DNA from: a virus
Strand: one strand, 5' to 3'
DNA length: 64,000 bases
IMG/VR virus record: IMGVR_UViG_3300044997_001199
Span: 151,331 to 215,330 of that record
The notes under the pieces were generated by a model. It did not search any database and was not told the DNA's origin. It saw only the letters and a list, made by a program, of their open reading frames with translations. Shown piece after piece: positions 42,996-50,342 of this stretch; within the stretch, counting starts at the first letter, position 1; the number at the start of each line of letters is the position of its first letter. Position numbers and translations under genes: made by a program.

Positions 42996-43792
42996 CTGAT
43001 TGGATTTTTCTCAGCAAACACAAGCAGGATCAGTATGTCAACGCATTTGCTCAAGGCAGTGGCGGTGTCATCGTCAATACCAGTGATTTTGACTACTGTG
43101 CCAGTGGTCGTCCCATAGTATTAAGAGGCATACTCAAACACAAAATCATGCAGAGGTGTTGGCAGGATGGTCGTGATTTTTACTACATGGACTCTGGATA
43201 TCTGGGCAATCTGCCCGGGCCGCGTAACCCTCAGGGCTGGAAAACATGGCACAGGATCGTGCCAAACGATCTACAACATCAGGACATCATTGATCGTCCC
43301 GCAGATCGCTGGCAGAGACTAGGCATCCAACCGCAGCCGCGTAGGTACGGTCGGCGCATTGTCCTGGCCTGTCCAGACCAAAAACCCTGTAGATTTTATG
43401 GTATCGATCAGGCAACCTGGATTCGAAACACAGTGAATCAACTGCAGAGTCTCACCGATCGTCCTGTGTTAATACGCGAACGTGCATCTAGCCGCCAACA
43501 ACGCACACAACAAGATCCGCTGAATTGTATGCTGCAGGATGATGTGCATGTCCTGGTGACCTTTAATTCCAACGCTGCCGTGGAAAGCATACTCGCAGGA
43601 GTTCCTGCCATAGTGCTGGCTCCGACGCATGCTGCCAGCCCGGTGGCTGGAACCTGTCTAGAGCAAGTTGAATCGCCACCTTGGCCCGACACAGATAAAT
43701 TATATGCATGGTTGTGTCATCTGTCCTACGGCCAATTTCACAACACCGAGCTGGCCGATGGCACTGCCTATAGGATACTGAATGAAAACTAA
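42992..43792 (+). CDS. KpsS/LipB-like capsule glycosyltransferase, copy 1
   Basis: 266 residues from GTG 42992 (GTGA overlap). The C-terminal half has the GT-B-type signature of capsule polysaccharide synthesis proteins: RPVLIRERA, then HVLVTFNSNAAVESILAG and GVPAIVLAP. It is the first of three related genes in a row. In bacteria such proteins start or extend capsule chains, often with Kdo; the sugar used here is unknown. Confidence 0.7.
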   Translation: MTDWIFLSKHKQDQYVNAFAQGSGGVIVNTSDFDYCASGRPIVLRGILKHKIMQRCWQDGRDFYYMDSGYLGNLPGPRNPQGWKTWHRIVPNDLQHQDIIDRPADRWQRLGIQPQPRRYGRRIVLACPDQKPCRFYGIDQATWIRNTVNQLQSLTDRPVLIRERASSRQQRTQQDPLNCMLQDDVHVLVTFNSNAAVESILAGVPAIVLAPTHAASPVAGTCLEQVESPPWPDTDKLYAWLCHLSYGQFHNTELADGTAYRILNEN

Positions 43793-44780
43793 AATCTACA
43801 TGTTGTCCGGATCAACTGCCGCAGAAAAAAATCTGTTGACAGCGTTCGGTCAAGGCATTCGTCTGCACTGGGAACGAGAGCACGGAAAGATCGCAGTGTT
43901 TGACCACTTTTCTCGCATTGGGCGATGGAGCCATTGTCTAGAGGACAAATCGTTGGAATATGTCTACGATGATTTTTATACTGAATGCGATGTAGCTGTT
44001 ATTTTTGGTAGTTGGAAGCCTAGAGACAAAGGATCGCATGTAACGCGAAACAGTGTGGCCACACAGGCCAAGAGATTTGTAGTCATCGAAACACCGTTGA
44101 TCAATCGGCGCACACACGGCTCAAACGATCATTGGAGAATCGGCGTCAATGGATTTCTCAATGCCGCTGCGGAATGGCCCGTGCTGACCGTTGCCGAGGC
44201 AGACCGTAGGTTGGCCAAGTGGGACGTGAAGTGGGCCGGCTGGCAACGCAACCCCGACGGGCATGTGGTATTGGTGCTGCAACTGCCCGGTGATGCCAGT
44301 CTCAGAGGTCAAGATATCAATGACTGGGCATATCACGCCGTGATAGAGATACGCCGCCACAGCCAACGTTCCATTACCATAAGAAATCATCCACTGTGTA
44401 GCAATCGTGCCTTTGCTGATCACGAAGTCGTGGCAGCAAAATTGGCACTGTCTGGGGTGAGTAATATCAAGTTCAGTGATGGATATTTTGTGCCGTGGCA
44501 GCAGGATCTCGAAGGAGCCTGGTGTACCGTGACCTATACCAGCGGGCTGGCCATTGACAGTGTGCTGGCCGGGGTTCCCACTGTGACCTGCGACCCGGGC
44601 AACTTTGCCTGGGGCATTAGTTCTCAGTCCTTGTCAGACATAGAAAAACCAGTGCGCGCCAACAATCAAACTGTACACAGTTGGCTACGACAACTGGCCG
44701 GGTGTCAATGGAGTGAAGACGAGATAAGATCCGGCCTAGCATGGCAGTACCTCAAGACCATATTGGACAGCATGCCATGA
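43782..44780 (+). CDS. KpsS/LipB-like capsule glycosyltransferase, copy 2
   Basis: 332 residues. It shares the C-terminal pattern with its neighbours: SITIRNHPL, CTVTYTSGLAIDSVLAGV and PTVTCDPGNFAWGI. The N-terminal half (FGQGIRLHWEREHGKIAVFD) resembles copy 3. It overlaps copy 1 by 11 bases and copy 3 by 4. Probably acts on the same glycan as its neighbours. Confidence 0.7.
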   Translation: MKTKIYMLSGSTAAEKNLLTAFGQGIRLHWEREHGKIAVFDHFSRIGRWSHCLEDKSLEYVYDDFYTECDVAVIFGSWKPRDKGSHVTRNSVATQAKRFVVIETPLINRRTHGSNDHWRIGVNGFLNAAAEWPVLTVAEADRRLAKWDVKWAGWQRNPDGHVVLVLQLPGDASLRGQDINDWAYHAVIEIRRHSQRSITIRNHPLCSNRAFADHEVVAAKLALSGVSNIKFSDGYFVPWQQDLEGAWCTVTYTSGLAIDSVLAGVPTVTCDPGNFAWGISSQSLSDIEKPVRANNQTVHSWLRQLAGCQWSEDEIRSGLAWQYLKTILDSMP

Positions 44781-45763
44781 TAGTCATGAGTTTTATCAGC
44801 ACCTTGCCCAGCAAGGCTCTACACAACCCCGAGAAGAAAAGTCTCAAATACCAAACCTTGATCAAATTTGCTCAAGGAGTAAATCGCTGCGGTGATCGTG
44901 GCATGATCAGCGTGTCTGCTCAATATGAACCCTGTGATGTGGCCGTGATTCTGGGCTGGGTGCACGACAGTAGCAAATCTGCTCCGCATCTTCGACTGCG
45001 TCGAGAAATCTATGAAGAACAAAAACGCCGCGGAAACCATGTCATTATCGCTGACAGCAGTTTGTTTTTGTATCGTAACCCCGATAATCCCCACTATTAT
45101 CTAAGATACAGTTTCGACGGAGTGTTTCCTGATACTGGGCAATATTGCAACGACCGTCCCAATGTCGATCGGTGGCGTCAAATCAAAGAACACATTGGAT
45201 TAGAATTGCGTGCGTGGAGAAACAGTGGTAACCATGTGTTGTTGTGCTTGCAGAGAGACGGAGGATGGAGCATGGGAGATTTCAAGGTCGTGGATTGGGT
45301 TCTAGAAACCATACGCACTGTGCGAGAATCTAGCAACAGACCCATAGTGATCCGCCCACACCCCGGAGACCGTCGAGCTCGTATTTACTGTGACACGATA
45401 CTGGACCGTGTCCGCAACAAAAGACTGAAAAACGTTACCATGAGTGCGCCGGGCAGGTTGTTGCTGGAAGACCTTGTTGACTGCTGGGCCGTGGTTAATC
45501 ACAATTCCAGCCCAGCCGTGGCCGCAGCAATCGAAGGAATTCCGGTTTTTGTGACCGACCCGCAGCGCAGCCAGGCTGCAGCAGTGTCCAATCTAGATTT
45601 TGCATGCATGGAGAATCCCAGATTGCCCGATCGAGACGAATGGGTACACGGTCTGGCACAGTGCCACTGGAGTCACGAGGATCTGATTACCGGACGCTGC
45701 TGGCAGCACATGAGAAACTACATCGAGCCCGACTCGCTGGATTGGACCGAAGATGAAGATTGA
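44777..45763 (+). CDS. KpsS/LipB-like capsule glycosyltransferase, copy 3
   Basis: 328 residues from ATG 44777, which overlaps the preceding stop as ATGA. Signature parts: RPIVIRPHPGDRRA, then CWAVVNHNSSPAVAAAIEGI and PVFVTDPQRSQAAAVSN, the clearest KpsS-type match of the three. It overlaps the next gene by 11 bases. The three copies are diverged, so they probably act on different linkages. Confidence 0.75.
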   Translation: MIVMSFISTLPSKALHNPEKKSLKYQTLIKFAQGVNRCGDRGMISVSAQYEPCDVAVILGWVHDSSKSAPHLRLRREIYEEQKRRGNHVIIADSSLFLYRNPDNPHYYLRYSFDGVFPDTGQYCNDRPNVDRWRQIKEHIGLELRAWRNSGNHVLLCLQRDGGWSMGDFKVVDWVLETIRTVRESSNRPIVIRPHPGDRRARIYCDTILDRVRNKRLKNVTMSAPGRLLLEDLVDCWAVVNHNSSPAVAAAIEGIPVFVTDPQRSQAAAVSNLDFACMENPRLPDRDEWVHGLAQCHWSHEDLITGRCWQHMRNYIEPDSLDWTEDED

Positions 45764-47096
45764 AGTTATTACCAGTTTTAACCAACACTTCTACGATGTC
45801 ATTGGCCGTGATGCTGTGCGATCCTGGCTACAACATTGGCCGCAGACACTGCGTCTTACCTGTTACGTAGAACAGTGCAAGATTCCCGCCAATGATCGCA
45901 CACCCACCGTTGACTTTGATCGGTTTGATGACCGATACTGGCAGTTCCAACAGGATCCTCTGTTGAAATCGCGTGTCAAAATCTTTGCAAAAAAGGCCTG
46001 GTCATTCATGCATGCAGCTCAAAATTCCACTGCAGATCGTGTGATCTGGATCGATGCCGATGTGATCACCACACAGACTATGTGTCTGGAATTCTTGCAA
46101 AGTATCATGCCTGATTCAGTATTGAGCACCCATCTCGGTGTGACTTACGAGACCGACGGGCGCGGCAGATCAGGACCCTGGTTGGTTCCTGAAACTGGAT
46201 TCTTTGCGATCAATCGGCGTCATGAAAAATTTCAAGAGTTTGTCGATGAGTATCAACGAAGATATCTCCATCGCGACTGCGCCGATCTACGTAGATTCTA
46301 TGACAATGATGTATATGGTGCAGCACTGACCACTGTTGCTGCAACTGTGCTGGACCTCTGCGCTGAACTAAAAAAATCTTACAAAACTCCATTGCGCCAC
46401 ACTGTGTTGGGCTCATATCTTTGTCACTATAAGTCCAAACACAACAAAGCGCAGTACATGAACACACTCGACGCTGTGCATTGCCCGGATATCAATCAAA
46501 ACTATCTCGTACTAGGACACGGACGCACCGGTAGTCTCCTGATCTTTGACATCCTCAAGCAACTGTGTCCTGGCCACCACTCATACTTTTATGCAGCCGA
46601 TAAAAAAATACATGATGGTAAAACTGATCTGCCATTGGCAGATCAGTGCCTTGAGTCTCCCTGGGTCATGCATAGTCATGAAATAAAATCCTATGTTGGT
46701 CTCACTGACCAAGAAAAAAACAACACCGTGGTGATACATTCTCAGAGACGCAACAAGTTTGATTGTGCTGTGAGTCATCTGACTGCGAGACACACCGGGG
46801 TTTTTTACCAGGACGAATACCGTGATTCTCCGGATCCAGGCAACGCATTTGATGTCCGCCCTGACGATTTTTGGGATCATATACATTTCTGCCAAGAGTG
46901 GAAAAAGCGTTTCAACCGCCGTGTTGTCAAACCAGACAAATACAAAAAGTTAGTTACAATTGATTTTGACGAATTGATTTCGTCCCCGGCAACGGTTGTC
47001 TCGGGATCACTTGATTTGCCGATGCCAGTGTCACTGTCCAAAATCAACTGGCAATCAAAAAAAAATGAAAAATCGTCCCGAGCATCTCATCCTTAA
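45753..47096 (+). CDS. Glycosyltransferase-sulfotransferase fusion, frameshifted near the end
   Basis: 447 residues as read. N-terminal GT-A domain: DRVIWIDADVITT with DxD at about 101-103. C-terminal sulfotransferase-like domain: PAPS 5'-loop YLVLGHGRTGSLLI at about 251-264 and the 3'-phosphate segment QRRNKFDCAVSHL. A run of nine A at 47057-47065 shifts the frame; with eight A the protein would end in ..KNRPEHLILNYQELIDQ.. and stop at 47172, a sensible sulfotransferase tail. It may glycosylate and sulfate a surface structure. Confidence 0.75.
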   Translation: MKIEVITSFNQHFYDVIGRDAVRSWLQHWPQTLRLTCYVEQCKIPANDRTPTVDFDRFDDRYWQFQQDPLLKSRVKIFAKKAWSFMHAAQNSTADRVIWIDADVITTQTMCLEFLQSIMPDSVLSTHLGVTYETDGRGRSGPWLVPETGFFAINRRHEKFQEFVDEYQRRYLHRDCADLRRFYDNDVYGAALTTVAATVLDLCAELKKSYKTPLRHTVLGSYLCHYKSKHNKAQYMNTLDAVHCPDINQNYLVLGHGRTGSLLIFDILKQLCPGHHSYFYAADKKIHDGKTDLPLADQCLESPWVMHSHEIKSYVGLTDQEKNNTVVIHSQRRNKFDCAVSHLTARHTGVFYQDEYRDSPDPGNAFDVRPDDFWDHIHFCQEWKKRFNRRVVKPDKYKKLVTIDFDELISSPATVVSGSLDLPMPVSLSKINWQSKKNEKSSRASHP

Positions 47097-47172
47097 CTAT
47101 CAGGAACTGATTGATCAATATCGTCATGGGCACGACCCGACAATTAAGAAATATCAACAGTTTAAAAGATAG
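47065..47172 (+). pseudogene. Displaced C-terminus of the fusion protein
   Basis: The frame after the A9 run reads MKNRPEHLILNYQELIDQYR and ends YQQFKR, stop TAG. It is +1 relative to the main gene. It is either lost, reached by slippage on the A-run, or an error in the run length. Confidence 0.6.
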
Positions 47173-47235
47173 TTTCGCGTGAGGGCATGATCTAGATCAG
47201 CGCAATGGTTTTGTAAAAAAATAGATCCAAACTCA

Positions 47236-47264
47236 TTGTTAAAACAATCAACAACCAGTATAAT
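47236..47264 (+). promoter_or_regulatory. Sigma-70-type promoter for the tRNA region
   Basis: TTGTTA (47236-47241), 17 bases, TATAAT (47259-47264). Transcription would start near 47271, a few bases before the first tRNA. This is a host-type early promoter, unlike the TAAATA elements elsewhere. Confidence 0.75.
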
Positions 47265-47277
47265 AAAAGAAAAGTCA

Positions 47278-47354
47278 GCCCAGGTGATGGAATTGGTATA
47301 CGTGTCGGATTCAAAATCCGAATTTTGTGGGTTCGAGTCCCGCCCAGGGCACCA
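47278..47354 (+). tRNA. tRNA-Leu (CAA), short variable arm
   Basis: 77 bases including CCA. Anticodon stem TCGGA/TCCGA with loop TTCAAAA gives anticodon CAA. T-arm GTGGG TTCGAGT CCCGC. The acceptor stem has one A-A mismatch. The D-arm (GGTGATGGAATTGGTA) is leucine-like and the discriminator is A. The variable region has only about 5 bases (ATTTT) where leucine tRNAs normally carry a long arm. Confidence 0.85.
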
Positions 47355-47362
47355 GATCAATC

Positions 47363-47435
47363 GCGGGTTGGGCCAGTGGTTGGCCGAAGGTCTCATAAAC
47401 CTTACAGAGTGGTTCGATTCCACTACCCGCATCCA
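47363..47435 (+). tRNA. tRNA with CAT anticodon (Met or Ile2)
   Basis: Acceptor GCGGGT/ACCCGC, anticodon stem AAGGT/ACCTT with loop CTCATAA, T-arm AGTGG TTCGATT CCACT. The sequence after the discriminator is TCCA, so CCA may be misplaced by one base or added after processing. CAT could be elongator Met or a lysidine-modified Ile. Confidence 0.8.
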
Positions 47436-47452
47436 GACCAAGGAGTAGATGC

Positions 47453-47677
47453 ATGAATTGTTATCCAGCACAAGGTGCTCGGGGCGTTCTTGTACGCACG
47501 GTTACCGACGACGTTGTGCTACCAATCTACAACGAGATTGGTGATTTTGTTGACTTTGATCTCGCACATTCCGACCTGTCTGTCACTGTGACCGATCCTG
47601 ATGCATATTTTTATCAGCATACCGACGGTAAACTTGTGCTAGATCACAGTCCTGAGATGCTGAGAATTAAATACTAG
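47453..47677 (+). CDS. Small acidic phage protein, unknown function
   Basis: 74 residues starting MNCYPAQGARGVLVRTVTDD, with PIYNEIGDFVDFDLAHSD. AAGGAG precedes the ATG. It lies among tRNA genes behind the sigma-70-type promoter, so it is likely early. No family recognised. Confidence 0.65.
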   Translation: MNCYPAQGARGVLVRTVTDDVVLPIYNEIGDFVDFDLAHSDLSVTVTDPDAYFYQHTDGKLVLDHSPEMLRIKY

Positions 47678-47694
47678 TTTACAGGAGTACACTA

Positions 47695-48003
47695 ATGTTA
47701 ATTGCAATCACTATCGTTGTTGCCGCGATAATTTTTTACGTGGCATATACCAAATCCAGACACAATAAGATTAAGGATTTTCCGGAATTGATTGACCAAG
47801 TCTCGGTCGTGGCTGATGCAACCTCACAACCGGCCATGCCGGAACCTGAGGTAGAAGTTGTAGCGGAACCTGCTGCAGAGATTTTGGCTGACGTCGGGAC
47901 TCAGACTTCCACCAACAAAAGACCCGCACGTAACAAAGCAAAGGTTCAACCCGTCGATCCCGCCGCAGCCAGTCGTCGACCCCGCGCTCGTGCCAAACAG
48001 TAA
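47695..48003 (+). CDS. Membrane-anchored protein with basic tail
   Basis: 102 residues: an N-terminal membrane helix (MLIAITIVVAAIIFYVAYTK), an acidic and proline-rich middle, and a basic tail ending SRRPRARAKQ. ACAGGAG precedes the ATG. The 3' end lies in the 65-base direct repeat, so its last 11 codons and stop also appear at 49207-49243. Confidence 0.65.
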   Translation: MLIAITIVVAAIIFYVAYTKSRHNKIKDFPELIDQVSVVADATSQPAMPEPEVEVVAEPAAEILADVGTQTSTNKRPARNKAKVQPVDPAAASRRPRARAKQ

Positions 48004-48031
48004 TCTGCCTGTAGCTCAGCCGGAAGAGCAA
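47967..48031 (+). repeat. 65-base direct repeat, left copy
   Basis: Identical to 49207-49271, exactly 1,240 bases away. It spans the end of the membrane-anchored protein gene and the 5' half of the tRNA-Arg gene. Confidence 0.97.
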
Positions 48032-48080
48032 CGGCCTTCTAAGCCGTCGGCCGGGGGTTCGAATCCCTCCAGGCAGGCCA
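48005..48080 (+). tRNA. tRNA-Arg (TCT)
   Basis: 76 bases with encoded CCA. Acceptor CTGCCTG/CAGGCAG, D-stem GCTC/GAGC, anticodon stem ACGGC/GCCGT with loop CTTCTAA (anticodon TCT), T-arm GGGGG TTCGAAT CCCTC. It reads AGA codons. A complete and well-paired tRNA. Confidence 0.93.
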
Positions 48081-48085
48081 TCGAT

Positions 48086-48119
48086 GCGCTTGTAGCTTAA
48101 GGGTTAAAGTAGCGGGCTC
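48086..48119 (+). pseudogene. 5' half of a tRNA gene
   Basis: GCGCTTGTAGCTTAAGGGTT is a tRNA acceptor and D-arm start, followed by AAAGTAGCGGGCTC up to the anticodon. There it breaks into AT-rich sequence with no 3' half. It marks the left junction of the AT-rich island. Confidence 0.7.
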
Positions 48120-48225
48120 TTTTATTTTATTTTTATAATTATTAAAAAGTGACAGATATGCCCACCCTAAAAGTTTATAATAATTTGTAAAGAAATATTA
48201 CTATACACGTAAAAATAATTTTTAT

Positions 48226-48297
48226 GAGCCTATAGCTCAACAGTAAAGCGTGCCACTCATAATGGCTTGAGTCTTAGTTCGATTCCGGGTGGGCTCA
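48226..48297 (+). tRNA. tRNA with CAT anticodon, in the AT-rich island
   Basis: Acceptor GAGCCTA/TGGGCTC, D-arm TAGCTCAACAGTAAAGC, anticodon loop CTCATAA on a GCCA/TGGC stem. The T-arm (CTTAG TTCGATT CCGGG) pairs poorly. CCA is not encoded. Base composition is lower in GC than the other CAT tRNA. Confidence 0.7.
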
Positions 48298-48337
48298 TAA
48301 AAATTACTTTCTTCAGTTAGTTGTTATAACATTGAAT

Positions 48338-48420
48338 GGGAGTGTGGTGAAATTGGTAAACACATCTGATTTAAGATCAGACGCCGCGGCTTGAGAGTTC
48401 GAATCTCTCCACTCCTACCA
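48338..48420 (+). tRNA. tRNA-Leu (TAA), normal long variable arm
   Basis: 83 bases with CCA. Acceptor GGGAGTG/CACTCCT, anticodon stem TCTGA/TCAGA with loop TTTAAGA, a variable arm of ordinary class II type (GCCGCGGC), T-arm GAGAG TTCGAAT CTCTC. It reads UUA. It lies in the AT-rich island. Confidence 0.92.
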
Positions 48421-48463
48421 AAATATATACAAGTAATATTGGAGTAACACATTAACTCAGGCA

Positions 48464-48502
48464 TGCTTGAATTTAATATTCAAGAAATTAAAGATTTTTA
48501 GT
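48464..48502 (+). pseudogene. Start of a second RNase H-like gene, truncated
   Basis: Reads MLEFNIQEIKDF then stop. It matches the start of the intact gene at 49358 (MLKLNIEEVKAF). As in the intact locus, it follows a tRNA with TAA anticodon, and the upstream bases GGAGTAA also match. It is a remnant of a related but AT-rich version of the locus. Confidence 0.6.
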
Positions 48503-48983
48503 TATCTGGGCTACACCCTGCAGATACGAAGCTTAATTCATGTATCATTCTGTGGGGTATTCCTTTGCCTCTTCTCATTAACCATTGATTTTGTACGCTG
48601 TATGCCACAAACTCTGTTCTAGCATTTTCTATACAAGTACCTTTGTTACCAGGAACTATAGTTCCGTCTAAGAATTGCAGATGGTGGACGAATTCATGCA
48701 CAAAGTAACTTGCATTAAAATCATCTTGCGCATCCCACGTGTCTCTTAAAAATATTTTACCGTTAGAGTAAAGACCTATAACATGAAAATCAGGCGGGCA
48801 ATTACCCCCGCAAACCTGAATGTTAATTTCTTTACCATTAATAAAAACTATTTCGGGCAGTTTATACTCTAAATTAGGAGAGTATATTTCTCTTGCTTCT
48901 TTTGCCAGAACCTCTAAATCATCTATGATATCAGCAAAAGCAGATTGAGATGCTATTAAAAAAAGTAAGAATAGTTTTTTCAT
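48498..48983 (-). CDS. Secreted zinc metallopeptidase-like protein
   Basis: 161 residues from ATG 48983. A signal peptide is clear (MKKLFLLFLIASQSAFA, cleavage before DIID). YFVHEFVHHLQFLDG holds an HExxH zinc site. Cys pairs (VCGGNCPP; GTCIEN; AGCSP) suggest disulfides, so it probably acts in the periplasm or outside. It is AT-rich and on the opposite strand to its neighbours, pointing to transfer. Could aid lysis or act on envelope proteins; inferred. Confidence 0.8.
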   Translation of the reverse strand: MKKLFLLFLIASQSAFADIIDDLEVLAKEAREIYSPNLEYKLPEIVFINGKEINIQVCGGNCPPDFHVIGLYSNGKIFLRDTWDAQDDFNASYFVHEFVHHLQFLDGTIVPGNKGTCIENARTEFVAYSVQNQWLMRRGKGIPHRMIHELSFVSAGCSPDN

Positions 48984-49109
48984 TTGATTTATTTTTTGAT
49001 AGATAATATCAGGTATTAAATGATACAAGTAGGCAAATTAATATGATGCAAAAATATATAGCAGAACTTGATGAGATAGCAAACATAAAACGATAAATGG
49101 ACTAGCAAA

Positions 49110-49243
49110 TTGAAAGATAGGACCATGATTACATTAAACAGTTTGTTGCGTTAACCGAAGAACAGAACGCTGGTGTCATCGCCGCGTCCGAGAACAAATC
49201 AGCCAAAGCCAGTCGTCGACCCCGCGCTCGTGCCAAACAGTAA
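49110..49243 (+). pseudogene. 3' fragment of a gene ending like the membrane-anchored protein
   Basis: After a stop at about 49107-49109 the frame reads DHDYIKQFVALTEEQNAGVI, then AASENKSAKASRRPRARAKQ and stop, with no start codon. The last 11 codons are shared with 47695-48003 through the 65-base repeat. It marks the right junction of the island. Confidence 0.55.
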
Positions 49244-49271
49244 TCTGCCTGTAGCTCAGCCGGAAGAGCAA
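49207..49271 (+). repeat. 65-base direct repeat, right copy
   Basis: Same as 47967-48031. It carries the end of a coding sequence and the 5' half of tRNA-Arg, here fused to a different tRNA 3' half. Confidence 0.97.
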
Positions 49272-49320
49272 TGGACTTAAAATCCATCCAGTACGGGCTC
49301 GAATCCCGCCACTCGCACCA
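49245..49320 (+). tRNA. Chimeric tRNA, TAA anticodon
   Basis: The 5' half (to about 49271) is that of tRNA-Arg (TCT). The 3' half has anticodon stem ATGGA/TCCAT, loop CTTAAAA (anticodon TAA), short variable loop CCAGT, and ends CACTCGCACCA. The acceptor ends CTGCCTG and CACTCGC do not pair well (3 of 7 mismatched), so it is probably not functional. Confidence 0.65.
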
Positions 49321-49323
49321 TAT

Positions 49324-49331
49324 CATAAATA
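49324..49331 (+). promoter_or_regulatory. Late promoter CATAAATA before the RNase H-like gene
   Basis: CATAAATA lies 26 bases before the ATG at 49358, with CGGAGTAAAC as ribosome site between them. Confidence 0.6.
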
Positions 49332-49357
49332 GTGTTGTAGTAACACTCGGAGTAAAC

Positions 49358-49831
49358 ATGCTTAAACTTAATATTGAAGAAGTTAAAGCATTTATAGATT
49401 CACAAAGCAAAGAAACAAGAATTTATATCGGGTGCGACTCTGAACGCTTTAGACACAATAACGTATGGTGGGCCGAGTATACTGTGGCAGTGGTGATCCA
49501 TATGGATGGGCGTCACGGCTGTAGGATTTTTGGCGAAGTTACCCGAGAAAGAGACTATGACCAACGCAGAGATCGACCCAGCATGCGTCTCATGAACGAA
49601 GTTCACAAGGCTAGCGAGATGTTTCAGCGTCTGGCGCTGGTGCTAGCGGATCGTCCAGTGGAAGTACATCTTGACATCAATCCCAACGAGATCCACGGAT
49701 CTAACTGTATAATCCAGCAGGCCATTGGCTACATACGAGGTACATGCAATGTGATTCCCATGATCAAACCTCGGGCATTTGCTGCCAGCTATGCGGCAGA
49801 TCGGCTCAAATCTCTACGTTTATCAGCTTGA
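49358..49831 (+). CDS. RNase H-like protein (DUF458/YkuK type)
   Basis: 157 residues from ATG 49358; the upstream open frame lies in tRNA sequence. RIYIGCDSERF carries the first acidic residue of an RNase H-like fold, EYTVAVVIHMDGRHG the next strand, and VEVHLDINPNE a later acidic pair. This fits the DUF458 group of predicted nucleases. It may remove RNA primers or process RNA; inferred. Confidence 0.75.
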   Translation: MLKLNIEEVKAFIDSQSKETRIYIGCDSERFRHNNVWWAEYTVAVVIHMDGRHGCRIFGEVTRERDYDQRRDRPSMRLMNEVHKASEMFQRLALVLADRPVEVHLDINPNEIHGSNCIIQQAIGYIRGTCNVIPMIKPRAFAASYAADRLKSLRLSA

Positions 49832-49867
49832 TCGTGGTTGTGTTGCATTGACCTACTGAATATTGCA

Positions 49868-50134
49868 ATGCAACAAAAAACTTTTCTCATCGTAATAAGA
49901 CGTACCGGGCGAGACGAAGTTTTCCGCCCCAGTGACTGGGCCGAACGTCTTTGCAACATGATCACAGTGTTTGACCATGGCAACAAATTGGTGGCCAGTT
50001 ACCGACGAAGAATGGGCGTATCTCAATCAACAGTCACTGCCTGTGCCAAAATCATTGACTACAAATTGTTATCAATGTACTATTTGACTTTACAACAAGC
50101 ATCAGAGGATACCAATGTCTCGTATTACCAGTGA
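49868..50134 (+). CDS. DUF3579-type protein
   Basis: 88 residues from ATG 49868 (MQQKTFLIVIRRTGRDEVFR). The stretch VFRPSDWAERLCNMI is the hallmark of DUF3579, a small family I associate with Betaproteobacteria. Function unknown. Its 3' end overlaps the omega gene by 20 bases, so the two are co-translated. A phage copy suggests capture from a betaproteobacterial host. Confidence 0.75.
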   Translation: MQQKTFLIVIRRTGRDEVFRPSDWAERLCNMITVFDHGNKLVASYRRRMGVSQSTVTACAKIIDYKLLSMYYLTLQQASEDTNVSYYQ

Positions 50135-50342
50135 ACTTGCAGTAAATGCAATAGGCAGTCGTTATGATTTGGTGCTGATCGCATCGCGCAGGGCAAGAGA
50201 ACTGCGCCGGGGCTGGACACCCAAGGTAAAAAGCCCGTATGGACCCTTGGTAGTGGCGCTGGCCGAAATTGAAAAAGGTGTAGTCGGGCGGGAGTACCTC
50301 AACAAGCCGGCCAATATCGGTCGTCACGAAACCCCTGAATGA
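50115..50342 (+). CDS. rpoZ: RNA polymerase omega subunit-like protein
   Basis: 75 residues. MSRITSELAVNAIGSRYDLV, then LIASRRARELRRG and PLVVALAEIEKGVVGREYL match bacterial omega along its whole length (N-terminal MARIT, RFDLVLVASKRARQL, then PTVVALREI). Omega clamps the beta-prime tail and aids polymerase assembly. A phage version could mark or retune host polymerase, for example towards late promoters; inferred. It overlaps the DUF3579 gene upstream and the next gene by ATGA. Confidence 0.85.
   Translation: MSRITSELAVNAIGSRYDLVLIASRRARELRRGWTPKVKSPYGPLVVALAEIEKGVVGREYLNKPANIGRHETPE

Noticed and set aside
49271-49357. Upstream extension of the RNase H-like gene into the tRNA
   Set aside because: The region is tRNA and promoter sequence; the ATG at 49358 has a ribosome site and matches the family start.
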